Of a stretch of DNA of 64,000 bases, positions 37,493-44,010 are shown in pieces. The stretch comes from JAWXBA01 sp048499805 (GTDB lineage: Bacteria > Gemmatimonadota > Gemmatimonadetes > Gemmatimonadales > GWC2-71-9). A model generated the notes under the pieces. It had not been told where the DNA came from. It ran no database searches and saw only the letters and a list, made by a program, of their open reading frames with translations. Each line of letters starts with the position of its first letter. Position 1 is the first letter of the stretch. The stretch lies in the NCBI GenBank assembly GCA_048499805.1, contig JASNZF010000002.1, positions 124,001 through 188,000 on the forward strand, given 5' to 3'. The position numbers and the translations under genes were made by a program.

Positions 37493-38796
37493 CCATGGGC
37501 GTCACCGAGATCGCCCTCGCCGTCCTCGCCTGCCTCTGGCCGCTGCTGCGGATGGCAGGGTGGCACCGCATCCGCACCATCGCCACCGCCTACGTCATTC
37601 TCGCCGTCGTTGTTCTCACGTTGATGCTCCTGGTGGGAGCCGGGCGGTGGCCCCTTGCCCCGGCCATCCTGCTGGTGCTCCTCTGGGAGGTGCAGGCGTC
37701 GGCAGTGATGGTGGGGGACATTCCCCCTCCCGGTGACTCCCGGTGGCCGCTGGTGATCTACGGGATGGCGCTTGTCGTGCTCGCCGTGCCGGCCGGGCTC
37801 CTCGCCCTCGTGGTGTTGCCGCGGGTTCCGCCGATCGTCGGGACTGGCCCGTTCATGGTCGGGGTCCGGGACGTCGTGATCGCCGACTCGACCGGGGCCG
37901 ATTCCCTGGCGGGACGCCAGGTGACGGTGCGGCTCTGGTTTCCCGGAGAGCCAGAGTCCGATCTCCGGCCGCTCGGGCCACCGGACCGCGTGGAGGTGCT
38001 CGAGGCGGCGCTGGCGGAGCAACTGATTGGCCGACCCTGGGGGCGGGTCGTCCGCGGTGTCACCCGGGCCAGGGTCGGTGCCTCCACGCCGATGCGCCTC
38101 TCCAGCAGCCGTCGGGATTTTCCGGTGGTGATCCTCGCGCGGCCTGGCGGCAACCCGATCCTGTTCCGGCGATTGGCAGTGCAGCTCGCCAGCCACGGGT
38201 TCCTGGTGGCGGAGCCCGTGGGGCAGGAGAGAGGCCTTGGTTCGCTCCCCTGGGCAGCGGATGCTTCCGGTGCCCCGGGGGCCCCGGCCGACGTCGGTGC
38301 AGCCGAGTCCCTGGTCGCGGGACTCCGCGCCCTCGGTACTCCCGGGTCGGGAGACCGGCTGGCTGGTCGGCTGCAACTGGAGCAATTCGGATGGGTCGGT
38401 GTCGGGCCCGCAGTCCGGACAGGTCGGCAACTGGCTGCGGTGGGCACGGTCGCGGCGCTCGTAGCGATCGGAGCGGCCGGGCCTTCCTCCGGGGAACTGG
38501 ATGCCCCCCCGGAGCTGTTGCTGGAGGAGCTGGGCGCCCCGACGATTGCCGGGGGCGCCACCATCCGCACGGCGATGCCGGGGGCACAGCCGATCGACTT
38601 CTCCGACCTGGCGTGGTGGTCGCCGTTCCTGCTTCGGCGGGCCGGGTCGGGGGGCTTCGTTCCTGCGGCGCGCATGGAGGCATGGATCCAGGGCTGGACC
38701 ACCGCTTTCCTGGGCGTCCATCTCGCCGCCGTCCCGGGTGATTCGCTTCGCGCGCTGGCCTCGCGGTTCCCCGGGACGACCGTCTCCCTCCCCTAG
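37489..38796 (+). CDS. PAF-acetylhydrolase-like membrane protein lacking catalytic residues
   Basis: 435 residues: four N-terminal hydrophobic helices, then an alpha/beta-hydrolase-like domain that follows the bacterial PAF-acetylhydrolase layout (VGTGPFMVGVRDV..RQVTVRLWFP, FPVVILARPGG, LAVQLASHGFLVAEP, and FSDLAWWSPFL..AFLGVHL at the end). The nucleophile elbow expected after the WVGVG strand reads GVGPAVR, with no GxSxG, and the position of the catalytic His before FSDL reads GAQPID. It therefore looks like a dead hydrolase, perhaps with a binding or structural role. Confidence 0.6.
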   Translation: MTMGVTEIALAVLACLWPLLRMAGWHRIRTIATAYVILAVVVLTLMLLVGAGRWPLAPAILLVLLWEVQASAVMVGDIPPPGDSRWPLVIYGMALVVLAVPAGLLALVVLPRVPPIVGTGPFMVGVRDVVIADSTGADSLAGRQVTVRLWFPGEPESDLRPLGPPDRVEVLEAALAEQLIGRPWGRVVRGVTRARVGASTPMRLSSSRRDFPVVILARPGGNPILFRRLAVQLASHGFLVAEPVGQERGLGSLPWAADASGAPGAPADVGAAESLVAGLRALGTPGSGDRLAGRLQLEQFGWVGVGPAVRTGRQLAAVGTVAALVAIGAAGPSSGELDAPPELLLEELGAPTIAGGATIRTAMPGAQPIDFSDLAWWSPFLLRRAGSGGFVPAARMEAWIQGWTTAFLGVHLAAVPGDSLRALASRFPGTTVSLP

Positions 38797-39203
38797 GCCC
38801 TGGGTTGCGCGAGCAGGCCGCCGAGCTTGTGGTCGGCGGTCCAGGCGAGGATCAGGTTGACCGCGGCATGCTCATAGGTCGCGGGAAAGATCACGATCCG
38901 CGCTCCGTCGCGGTCCTCGATGCGGGGCTCCCCCAGCTCGGTCAGCTTGCCGGCCTGGCTGGTGAGCTGGCCCCACGCCGTGGCGAGCTGCCCCGCCGGC
39001 AGCGCCTGGGCCATCTCGGTCGAGAAGCGCGCCTCGACATCAGCAAACTTCCCGGCCCCGAGGTCGGCGATGACCTTCTTGCTCTCGGTCACGGCGTCGA
39101 ACATCGCCGGGGAGGTGCCCTGGGCCTCGGCGCGCGGTGCGCCCAGCATCAGGAGTCCTGCGGCGAGGGCGGTGGCGGTGCGGCGTGCGGTCCGGATGGT
39201 CAC
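38793..39203 (-). CDS. Exported DUF3887-like protein
   Basis: About 136 residues from the GTG at 39203, overlapping the RHH gene stop (GTGA). A signal peptide (TATALAAGLLMLGAPRAEAQ) is followed by a small helical-beta domain, KKVIADLGAGKFADVEARFSTEMAQALPAGQLATAWGQLTSQAGKL, that matches DUF3887, a module often fused to secreted hydrolases. Here it stands alone. Its 3' end overlaps the convergent gene by four bases. Confidence 0.65.
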   Translation of the reverse strand: MTIRTARRTATALAAGLLMLGAPRAEAQGTSPAMFDAVTESKKVIADLGAGKFADVEARFSTEMAQALPAGQLATAWGQLTSQAGKLTELGEPRIEDRDGARIVIFPATYEHAAVNLILAWTADHKLGGLLAQPRA

Positions 39204-39382
39204 GGGTGCTCCTTGGGTGGTGGAGGGGGCTCGCGCTTGAGGCGGCCCGCGTCGCGCAGGGCGCGGCGCAAGAGGAACTCGATCTGTCCGTTGAGGCTGC
39301 GCAAGTCCTCGTCGGCCCACCGGTGGAGGGCCGCGTGCACCGCCGGGTCGAGGCGGAGCAGGAAGGACTTGCGCTCGGTCAC
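39200..39382 (-). CDS. Ribbon-helix-helix (Arc-like) DNA-binding protein
   Basis: 60 residues from the GTG at 39382. TERKSFLLRLDPAVHAALHRWADEDLRSLNGQIEFLLRRAL is a ribbon-helix-helix: a short beta strand (KSFLLRL), then two helices with the conserved LNGQIEFLLRRAL end. A Pro-rich tail follows. It sits directly after the SPFH gene and is probably an autoregulator of this operon; repeated GATAT sites in the promoter fit. A free-standing antitoxin role is less likely because no toxin gene is adjacent. Confidence 0.75.
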   Translation of the reverse strand: MTERKSFLLRLDPAVHAALHRWADEDLRSLNGQIEFLLRRALRDAGRLKREPPPPPKEHP

Positions 39383-39389
39383 CCGCGCC

Positions 39390-40259
39390 TCAGCCGTACA
39401 GGGTGCCGGTGTTGACCACCGGCTGGGTGCCGCGTTCCGAGCAGAGGACCACCAGCAGGTTGCTGACCATGCTGGCCTTGCGCTCGGTGTCGAGCTCGAC
39501 GATCTGCTTCTCCGCGAGCATGCCCAGCGCCATTTCGACCATTCCCACGGCCCCCTCGACGATCTTCTGCCGGGCGGCGATGATGGCGCTGGCCTGCTGC
39601 CGCTGCAGCATCGCCGAGGCGATCTCTGGTGAGTAGGCGAGGTGACTGATCCGGGTCTCAAGGACCTCCACCCCGGCCTTGGCCAGCCGCTCCTGGACCT
39701 GCACCTGGAGGTCCTGGGACACCTCGATCGTATGGGTCGAGAGCGAGACGGCGTCCTCCCCGTGTGCGTCGTAGGGATAGGTGGTCGCCAGTCCGCGCAC
39801 CGCCGACTCGCTCTGCACCCGGACGTAGTCCTCGTAGTGGTCCACCTCGAACATCGCCTCCGCGGTCTCGACGACGCGCCACACGACGATGGCCGCGATC
39901 TCGATCGGGTTGGCATGGTTGTCGTTCACCTTGAGCTTGGCCGTCTCGAAATTCCGTACCTTGAGCGAGATCTTCCGCTTGACGGTGAATGGGTTGACCC
40001 ACCAGAACCCGGGCTGCTTGACCGAGCCGGTATAGCGACCAAGCAGGGTGATGACCTTGGCATCGTTGGGGTTGACCAGGAAGAACCCCGGGAGGAGCAG
40101 GACCAGCACCAGCCACCCGACCCCCCAGAGCGCCATCGAGCCCCCCGCCTCGAACTTGGCGGCCTGGATGAACTGATAGGCCGTGGCGAGCAATCCCCCC
40201 AGGACGAGCAGGAAGAGCACGAGGCCTGGGGTGGCCTTGATTTCACGTTCGCGGATCAT
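39390..40259 (-). CDS. SPFH/band-7 domain membrane protein
   Basis: 289 residues from ATG 40259, with GGAG six bases upstream. Two N-terminal hydrophobic helices (LVLFLLVLGGLLATAYQFI, LWGVGWLVLVLLLPGFFLV) anchor an SPFH domain: NDAKVITLLGRYTGSVKQPGFWWVNPF, then VSLSTHTIEVSQDLQVQVQERLAKAGVEVLETRISHLAYSPEIASAML, a coiled helix typical of stomatin/prohibitin-like proteins. These oligomerise at membrane microdomains. Its association with a small RHH gene is recurrent. Confidence 0.9.
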   Translation of the reverse strand: MIREREIKATPGLVLFLLVLGGLLATAYQFIQAAKFEAGGSMALWGVGWLVLVLLLPGFFLVNPNDAKVITLLGRYTGSVKQPGFWWVNPFTVKRKISLKVRNFETAKLKVNDNHANPIEIAAIVVWRVVETAEAMFEVDHYEDYVRVQSESAVRGLATTYPYDAHGEDAVSLSTHTIEVSQDLQVQVQERLAKAGVEVLETRISHLAYSPEIASAMLQRQQASAIIAARQKIVEGAVGMVEMALGMLAEKQIVELDTERKASMVSNLLVVLCSERGTQPVVNTGTLYG

Positions 40260-40288
40260 CGATGGCTCCGGTGAGGGGTGGTTGCAAT

Positions 40289-40317
40289 ATGATATCATGG
40301 CGATATACGCAAGGCAA
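40289..40317 (-). promoter_or_regulatory. Promoter of the SPFH-RHH operon with repeated GATAT operator words
   Basis: On the minus strand TTGCCT (40317-40312), a 17-base spacer and TATCAT (40294-40289) lie 30 bases before the SPFH start. The element contains the palindrome ATGATATCAT (40289-40298) and a second GATAT (40302-40306), 11 bases after the first, which is one helical turn. Tandem sites one turn apart suit a ribbon-helix-helix repressor such as the one in this operon. Confidence 0.55.
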
Positions 40318-40331
40318 GGGCTGGAGGTTTC

Positions 40332-40445
40332 AGGTGTCGGGTGCCGGGTGCCGGGTCTCGGGTGTCGGCGCTCCCAGGGTGATTCAACTACCTTCGGCCC
40401 CGCTGCCCCGCTGCCCCGCTGCCCCGCTGCCCCGCTGCCCCGCTG
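40332..40445. repeat. Heptad (GGGTGCC-type) and octad (CCCCGCTG) tandem repeats
   Basis: Bases 40332-40373 are six degenerate heptads around GGGTGCC (AGGTGTC, GGGTGCC twice, GGGTCTC, GGGTGTC, GGCGCTC). Bases 40398-40445 are six exact octads CCCCGCTG, preceded by ACCTTCGG. The arrays fill the space between the divergent SPFH and ECF sigma genes. The octad and its ACCTTCGG flank recur near 46535. Confidence 0.9.
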
Positions 40446-40522
40446 AAACCTCCCCCCCCGATTCCAACGTTTGGGGAGGACCCTGTATCCCATTCACCGA
40501 ACTCTGAACCCGGGACGTCGCC

Positions 40523-41068
40523 CTGACCGCACGCGCCACCACCCTGCCTGGAGCCGACGATCGTGCCGATGTGGCCCTGGCCGCCCAGGGGGACTCGGAC
40601 GCGTTCGAGCGTCTGTACCGCCGGCATGCGGCCCGGGTCAACGCCCTGGCGCGGTGGCTGCTGGGCGAGGATGAGGCCGAGGACGCGGTGCAGGAGGTGT
40701 TCATCCGGGTCTGGCAGAAGCTGGACACCTTTGCGGGGCAGTCGGCCTTCGGGACCTGGCTGCACCGCGTGGCGGTGAACCTGATCCTCCGGAAGCGCCA
40801 GAACCGCGGCACCCGGCGCGAGCGGTTCCAGCAGGTCGAACCCTCCGAGATGCCCGGGGTCGCCCGCCAGCGCCAGCCCGAACTGCGGATTGCGATCGAG
40901 CGGGCGGTTGGGCTCCTGCCGAACGGCGCCCGGGAGGTGTTCGTGTTGCACGACATGGAAGGCTACAAGCACGAGGAGATCAGCAGCATGCTCGGTGTCG
41001 ATCCGGGCACCTCGCGCAGCCAGCTTCACCGGGCCCGCCTGCTGCTGCGGACCCACCTCGCCGATTGA
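40523..41068 (+). CDS. ECF-family RNA polymerase sigma factor
   Basis: About 181 residues if it starts at the CTG at 40523; the first conventional start is GTG at 40571 (165 residues), which has no ribosome-binding site and sits at the edge of the conserved domain (DVALAAQGDSDAFERLYRRHAARV). An in-frame TGA just upstream excludes longer forms. Region 2 (DEAEDAVQEVFIRVWQKL) and region 4 (YKHEEISSMLGVDPGTSRSQLHRARLLLR) are complete. The zf-HC2 gene follows after 14 bases. Confidence 0.88.
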   Translation: MTARATTLPGADDRADVALAAQGDSDAFERLYRRHAARVNALARWLLGEDEAEDAVQEVFIRVWQKLDTFAGQSAFGTWLHRVAVNLILRKRQNRGTRRERFQQVEPSEMPGVARQRQPELRIAIERAVGLLPNGAREVFVLHDMEGYKHEEISSMLGVDPGTSRSQLHRARLLLRTHLAD

Positions 41069-41082
41069 GGGAAGGAACGATC

Positions 41083-41745
41083 ATGCACCCCGAATGGACT
41101 GACCAGCTTTCCGCCTACCTGGATGGTGAACTCGCTCCGGACGCGCACGCCGCGGTGGAGGCGCACCTCGCGGGGTGCGCCGCGTGCCGGGAGGTGCTCC
41201 AGGACCTGCGGGCGCTGGTGCAGGCGGCCCCGGCCTACGCCGGGTCCGATCCTGCGCCGGTGGTCTGGGATCGGATCGCCGCGGGGATCGACGCCGGCCG
41301 ATCGGTCGCGTTCCCCACCCGTGCGACCCGCCGGTACTCGCTCGGCCAGATGGTGGCGGCCGCCGCGCTCGTGGGGCTGGTGGCCGCCGGCGGCGTATGG
41401 TCGGTCATGCGCCCTGGCGCTGCGGCCCCCACCCTCGCGGGCGGGGATCCCGGCGGGGAGCCGGTCCTGGTTTCGGTCGGCTCGCCCCTCGACGACCCGG
41501 CCTACACCTCGGCGATCGAGGAACTCGAGGCGACCCTCGCGGCGGGCCGTGCCGTCCTGGATTCCGCCACGATCCAGATCGTCGAGGAGAACCTGCGGGT
41601 TATCGACGCGGCCATCGACGAGGCGCGCACCGCGATCGCCGCCGATCCTTCCAACGCCTACCTCGGGGCGCGTGTCAAACTGCACATGCAGCGCAAGCTG
41701 GTCCTCCTGCGCCAGGCGGTTCGCGCCGCCGGTGCTGCTACATAG
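41083..41745 (+). CDS. zf-HC2 anti-sigma factor
   Basis: 220 residues from ATG 41083, preceded by GGAAGGAA-like purines. The N-terminal zinc motif is HLAGCAAC (Hx3CxxC near residue 33) within DQLSAYLDGELAPDAHAAVEAHLAGCAACREVLQDL. One membrane helix (MVAAAALVGLVAAGGVW, residues ~92-108) leads to an extracytoplasmic part with an Ala/Glu-rich helical repeat (ELEATLAAGRAVLDSATIQIVEENLRVIDAAIDEARTAI). Paired with the ECF sigma factor upstream; the following DUF4097 genes are probably in the same operon. Confidence 0.88.
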   Translation: MHPEWTDQLSAYLDGELAPDAHAAVEAHLAGCAACREVLQDLRALVQAAPAYAGSDPAPVVWDRIAAGIDAGRSVAFPTRATRRYSLGQMVAAAALVGLVAAGGVWSVMRPGAAAPTLAGGDPGGEPVLVSVGSPLDDPAYTSAIEELEATLAAGRAVLDSATIQIVEENLRVIDAAIDEARTAIAADPSNAYLGARVKLHMQRKLVLLRQAVRAAGAAT

Positions 41746-41762
41746 AGAGAAAGGACGATTCG

Positions 41763-42896
41763 ATGCTCGCAACCCTTGCCCTGAGCCTGGTGCTGGTCCA
41801 GCAGGGTCCACCCAATACCGACACGACGGTGACGGTCCAGTCCGGCGCTCGCCTGGTGATGTCCCTGGCCAGTGGCGACGTTCGCCTCCGCACCTGGGAT
41901 CGCTCCCAGGTCCGGGTCGAGGCCCGCCACTCCTCCCGCACCACGGTCGAGGTGCGGAGCGAGGGCGCGGTCGTCCGGGTCGAGGTCCGCGGCCGGATGG
42001 GCATGCCGGCCGCCACCGACCTGGACCTCACGATCCCCAGCGCGATGGTGGCCGAACTCGACGGAATGTCCCTCAACGTGGACGCCGAGGGGATGCGGGG
42101 CGCACTCAAGGTGGGGACGCTTCAGGGCGACGTCACCGTCCGGAACGGGGGGGAACTCGACCTCTCGGTGCTCAACGGTGACCTGAACGTGTCCGGCAGC
42201 CGGGGGAGGGCGCGACTGAGCACCGCCTCGGGCGAGATCCGTGCGACTGGCATCGAGGGCGACCTCAGCGCGGAGGCGATCAGTGGCAGCGTCTGGCTGC
42301 ACCAGATCACCTCCCGCCGCGTGGACGTCGAGGCGGTGAGCGGCCGGGTCGTCTACCAGGGATCGGTGGAGGACGGCGGCTCGTACATGCTGGCGTCGCA
42401 CAGCGGGTCGGTCACCTTCGGGATGCCCGCCGCCGCGAATGCCGCGGTCACCGCCTCGACCTACTCCGGGTCGTTCTCCGCCAGCTTTTCCCTCCCGGCC
42501 GTGGACGAGCGCTCGCGCTCCCGTCGCACCGTCCGGCTCGGCACCGGCAGCGCGACGGTGGACCTGGAGAGCTTCAGCGGCAGCATCCGCCTGGTGCGCC
42601 CCAATGAGATTCCTGCCGCACCGGAGCCGCGGCAGCCGCGGGACCGGGACCGGACCGAGTGGCAGGATGGCCTGGAACTCTCCCTGGACCTCCTGGGGCA
42701 CATGGACTTGACCGGACTCACCGGTCTGGCCGCCCTCGGTGACATCGGCGCCCGCCTCGGCGAGATGTCGCTGCGATTCGACGGACACTGGAAGCACGAG
42801 CTGGACCTGGACCTCGTCCCCGACATCCGGCTGGAGATGGCCCCCCGCCGCGACCGGTCCGCTCCCCGTCCTCCCCACCTTCCCCAGGAGCGCTAG
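41763..42896 (+). CDS. DUF4097-family putative adhesin/beta-helix protein
   Basis: About 377 residues from ATG 41763, with a short hydrophobic export signal (LATLALSLVLVQQ). The body is a repetitive right-handed beta-type structure of DUF4097: GDVRLRTW, LKVGTLQGDVTVRNGG, LDLSVLNGDLNVSGSRGRARLSTASGEIRATGIEGDLSAEAISGSVWL, and DLESFSGSIRLV. A ~90-residue C-terminal extension (LELSLDLLGHMDLTGLTGLAALG...) is not part of the repeat. Its stop TAG is immediately followed by the ATG of a second DUF4097 gene. Location after a sigma/anti-sigma pair is common and suggests an envelope-stress output. Confidence 0.75.
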   Translation: MLATLALSLVLVQQGPPNTDTTVTVQSGARLVMSLASGDVRLRTWDRSQVRVEARHSSRTTVEVRSEGAVVRVEVRGRMGMPAATDLDLTIPSAMVAELDGMSLNVDAEGMRGALKVGTLQGDVTVRNGGELDLSVLNGDLNVSGSRGRARLSTASGEIRATGIEGDLSAEAISGSVWLHQITSRRVDVEAVSGRVVYQGSVEDGGSYMLASHSGSVTFGMPAAANAAVTASTYSGSFSASFSLPAVDERSRSRRTVRLGTGSATVDLESFSGSIRLVRPNEIPAAPEPRQPRDRDRTEWQDGLELSLDLLGHMDLTGLTGLAALGDIGARLGEMSLRFDGHWKHELDLDLVPDIRLEMAPRRDRSAPRPPHLPQER

Positions 42897-43736
42897 ATGC
42901 TGACCCTGTTGATGGCCCTGACTGCGGTTGTGCCCCAGGCCCAGGACTTCTCCTGGAGCGGTGAGATCCGTTCCGACCAGCGGGTGGCGGTCCGCAATAT
43001 CGTGGGTGAAGTGCGCGTCGAGCGGGCCTCGGGGCGCCGGGTCGAGGTGGTGGCGACGAAACGATCCGGGCGGTACGGGGATCCAAGGGATGTGGTCATT
43101 ACCGCCGAGGAGACGGCGCGTGGGGTGACGATCTGCGTGCGTTATCCGGGAATGCGCGAGTCTTCCGGCCGCAACGATCGCGATGGCTGCCAGTTCGAGG
43201 GCGGCAACAACCGGGACAATCGCAATCGGAACGACACCAAGGTCGATTTCGTCGTCCGGTTGCCTGCCGGGACTCGGATCGACGCTGCCACCGTCTCGGG
43301 CGACGTCCTGGCCGAGTCGCTCAGCGGCGATGCCGAGGTTACCTCGGTCTCCGGAGACGTGACCGTGACGGGGTTCACCGGCGAGTCCCTCCAAGCCACC
43401 ACGGTCAGCGGCGATGTCGCGTTGAGTGGCATCCGTGGCCAGCGGGTGGAGGCGGAGACGGTCAGCGGGAATGTCACCTTCCAGGGAGCCCTGGACCGGG
43501 CTGGGCGGTATGACTTCACCACCCTGAGCGGTCGAGTGGTGGTGGACCTGCCGGCGGGAAGTGGCGCCGAGATCGAGGCCCGCACCTTCAGCGGACGGGT
43601 CCTGATGCCAACCGGGATCTCGACGGAATCGAATCGTCGACGCAACCGGATCTCCGGAAGGCTCGGCTCCGGCGGTGCAACCCTCAACCTCGAGAGCTTC
43701 AGCGGCAGCGTGGAGGTGCGGGTGGGAGCACGGTAA
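42897..43736 (+). CDS. Second DUF4097-family beta-helix protein
   Basis: 279 residues, starting on the base after the previous stop. A signal peptide (LTLLMALTAVVPQAQ) precedes regular SGDV/SGNV repeats roughly every 20 residues (AATVSGDVLAESLSGDAEVTSVSGDVTVTGFTGESLQATTVSGDVALSGI). It is shorter than its neighbour and has a basic Asn/Arg/Asp-rich insertion (GGNNRDNRNRNDTK near residue 103). Probably surface-exposed or periplasmic. The last codons run straight into the heptad repeat array. Confidence 0.75.
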   Translation: MLTLLMALTAVVPQAQDFSWSGEIRSDQRVAVRNIVGEVRVERASGRRVEVVATKRSGRYGDPRDVVITAEETARGVTICVRYPGMRESSGRNDRDGCQFEGGNNRDNRNRNDTKVDFVVRLPAGTRIDAATVSGDVLAESLSGDAEVTSVSGDVTVTGFTGESLQATTVSGDVALSGIRGQRVEAETVSGNVTFQGALDRAGRYDFTTLSGRVVVDLPAGSGAEIEARTFSGRVLMPTGISTESNRRRNRISGRLGSGGATLNLESFSGSVEVRVGAR

Positions 43737-43864
43737 GAGGTAAGAGGTAAGAGGTAAGAGGTAGGAGGTAGGAGGTAGGAGGTAGGAGGTAAGAGGTAAG
43801 AGGTAAGAGGTGAGAGGTGAGAGGATAGAAGCCAGAAGCCAGAAGCGAGAAGCCAGAAGCGAGA
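43732..43864 (+). repeat. Heptad tandem repeats GGTAAGA then AGCCAGA, starting in a stop codon
   Basis: Fourteen contiguous heptads (GGTAAGA four times, GGTAGGA four times, GGTAAGA three times, GGTGAGA twice, GGATAGA once) run from 43732 to 43829. Five heptads of AGCCAGA/AGCGAGA follow to 43864. The first heptad contains the TAA of the preceding gene (43734-43736). Period 7 is exact throughout and substitutions cluster in blocks. Confidence 0.92.
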
Positions 43865-43896
43865 AGGAAGCCGTGCTGGGCGAAATGCAGGCGATT

Positions 43897-43997
43897 GGGG
43901 ACTGGGGCATGGGGTGGGATCCCCATTCCCCATTCGCCGTTCCCCAGCCCCTAGCCCCCAGCCCCTAGCCCCAAGTCCCTTGTCCCCAGCCCCCAAA
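43897..43997 (+). repeat. Inverted G-rich/C-rich heptad array (CCCCATT/CCCCAGC/CCCTAGC)
   Basis: Three G-rich heptads (GGGGACT, GGGGCAT, GGGGTGG; 43897-43917) are followed by eleven C-rich heptads from 43921: CCCCATT twice, CGCCGTT, CCCCAGC, CCCTAGC, CCCCAGC, CCCTAGC, CCCAAGT, CCCTTGT, CCCCAGC, CCCCAAA. The G-rich and C-rich parts can pair as a hairpin around GGGATCCC. The same CCCCAGC/CCCTAGT heptads recur at 51198-51239. Confidence 0.9.
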
Positions 43998-44010
43998 CGG
44001 ACAGGTCACC

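Noticed and set aside
39200..39382. RHH protein as the antitoxin of a toxin-antitoxin pair
   Set aside because: The neighbours are an SPFH protein and an exported DUF3887 protein; no small toxin gene is adjacent. An operon autoregulator fits better.
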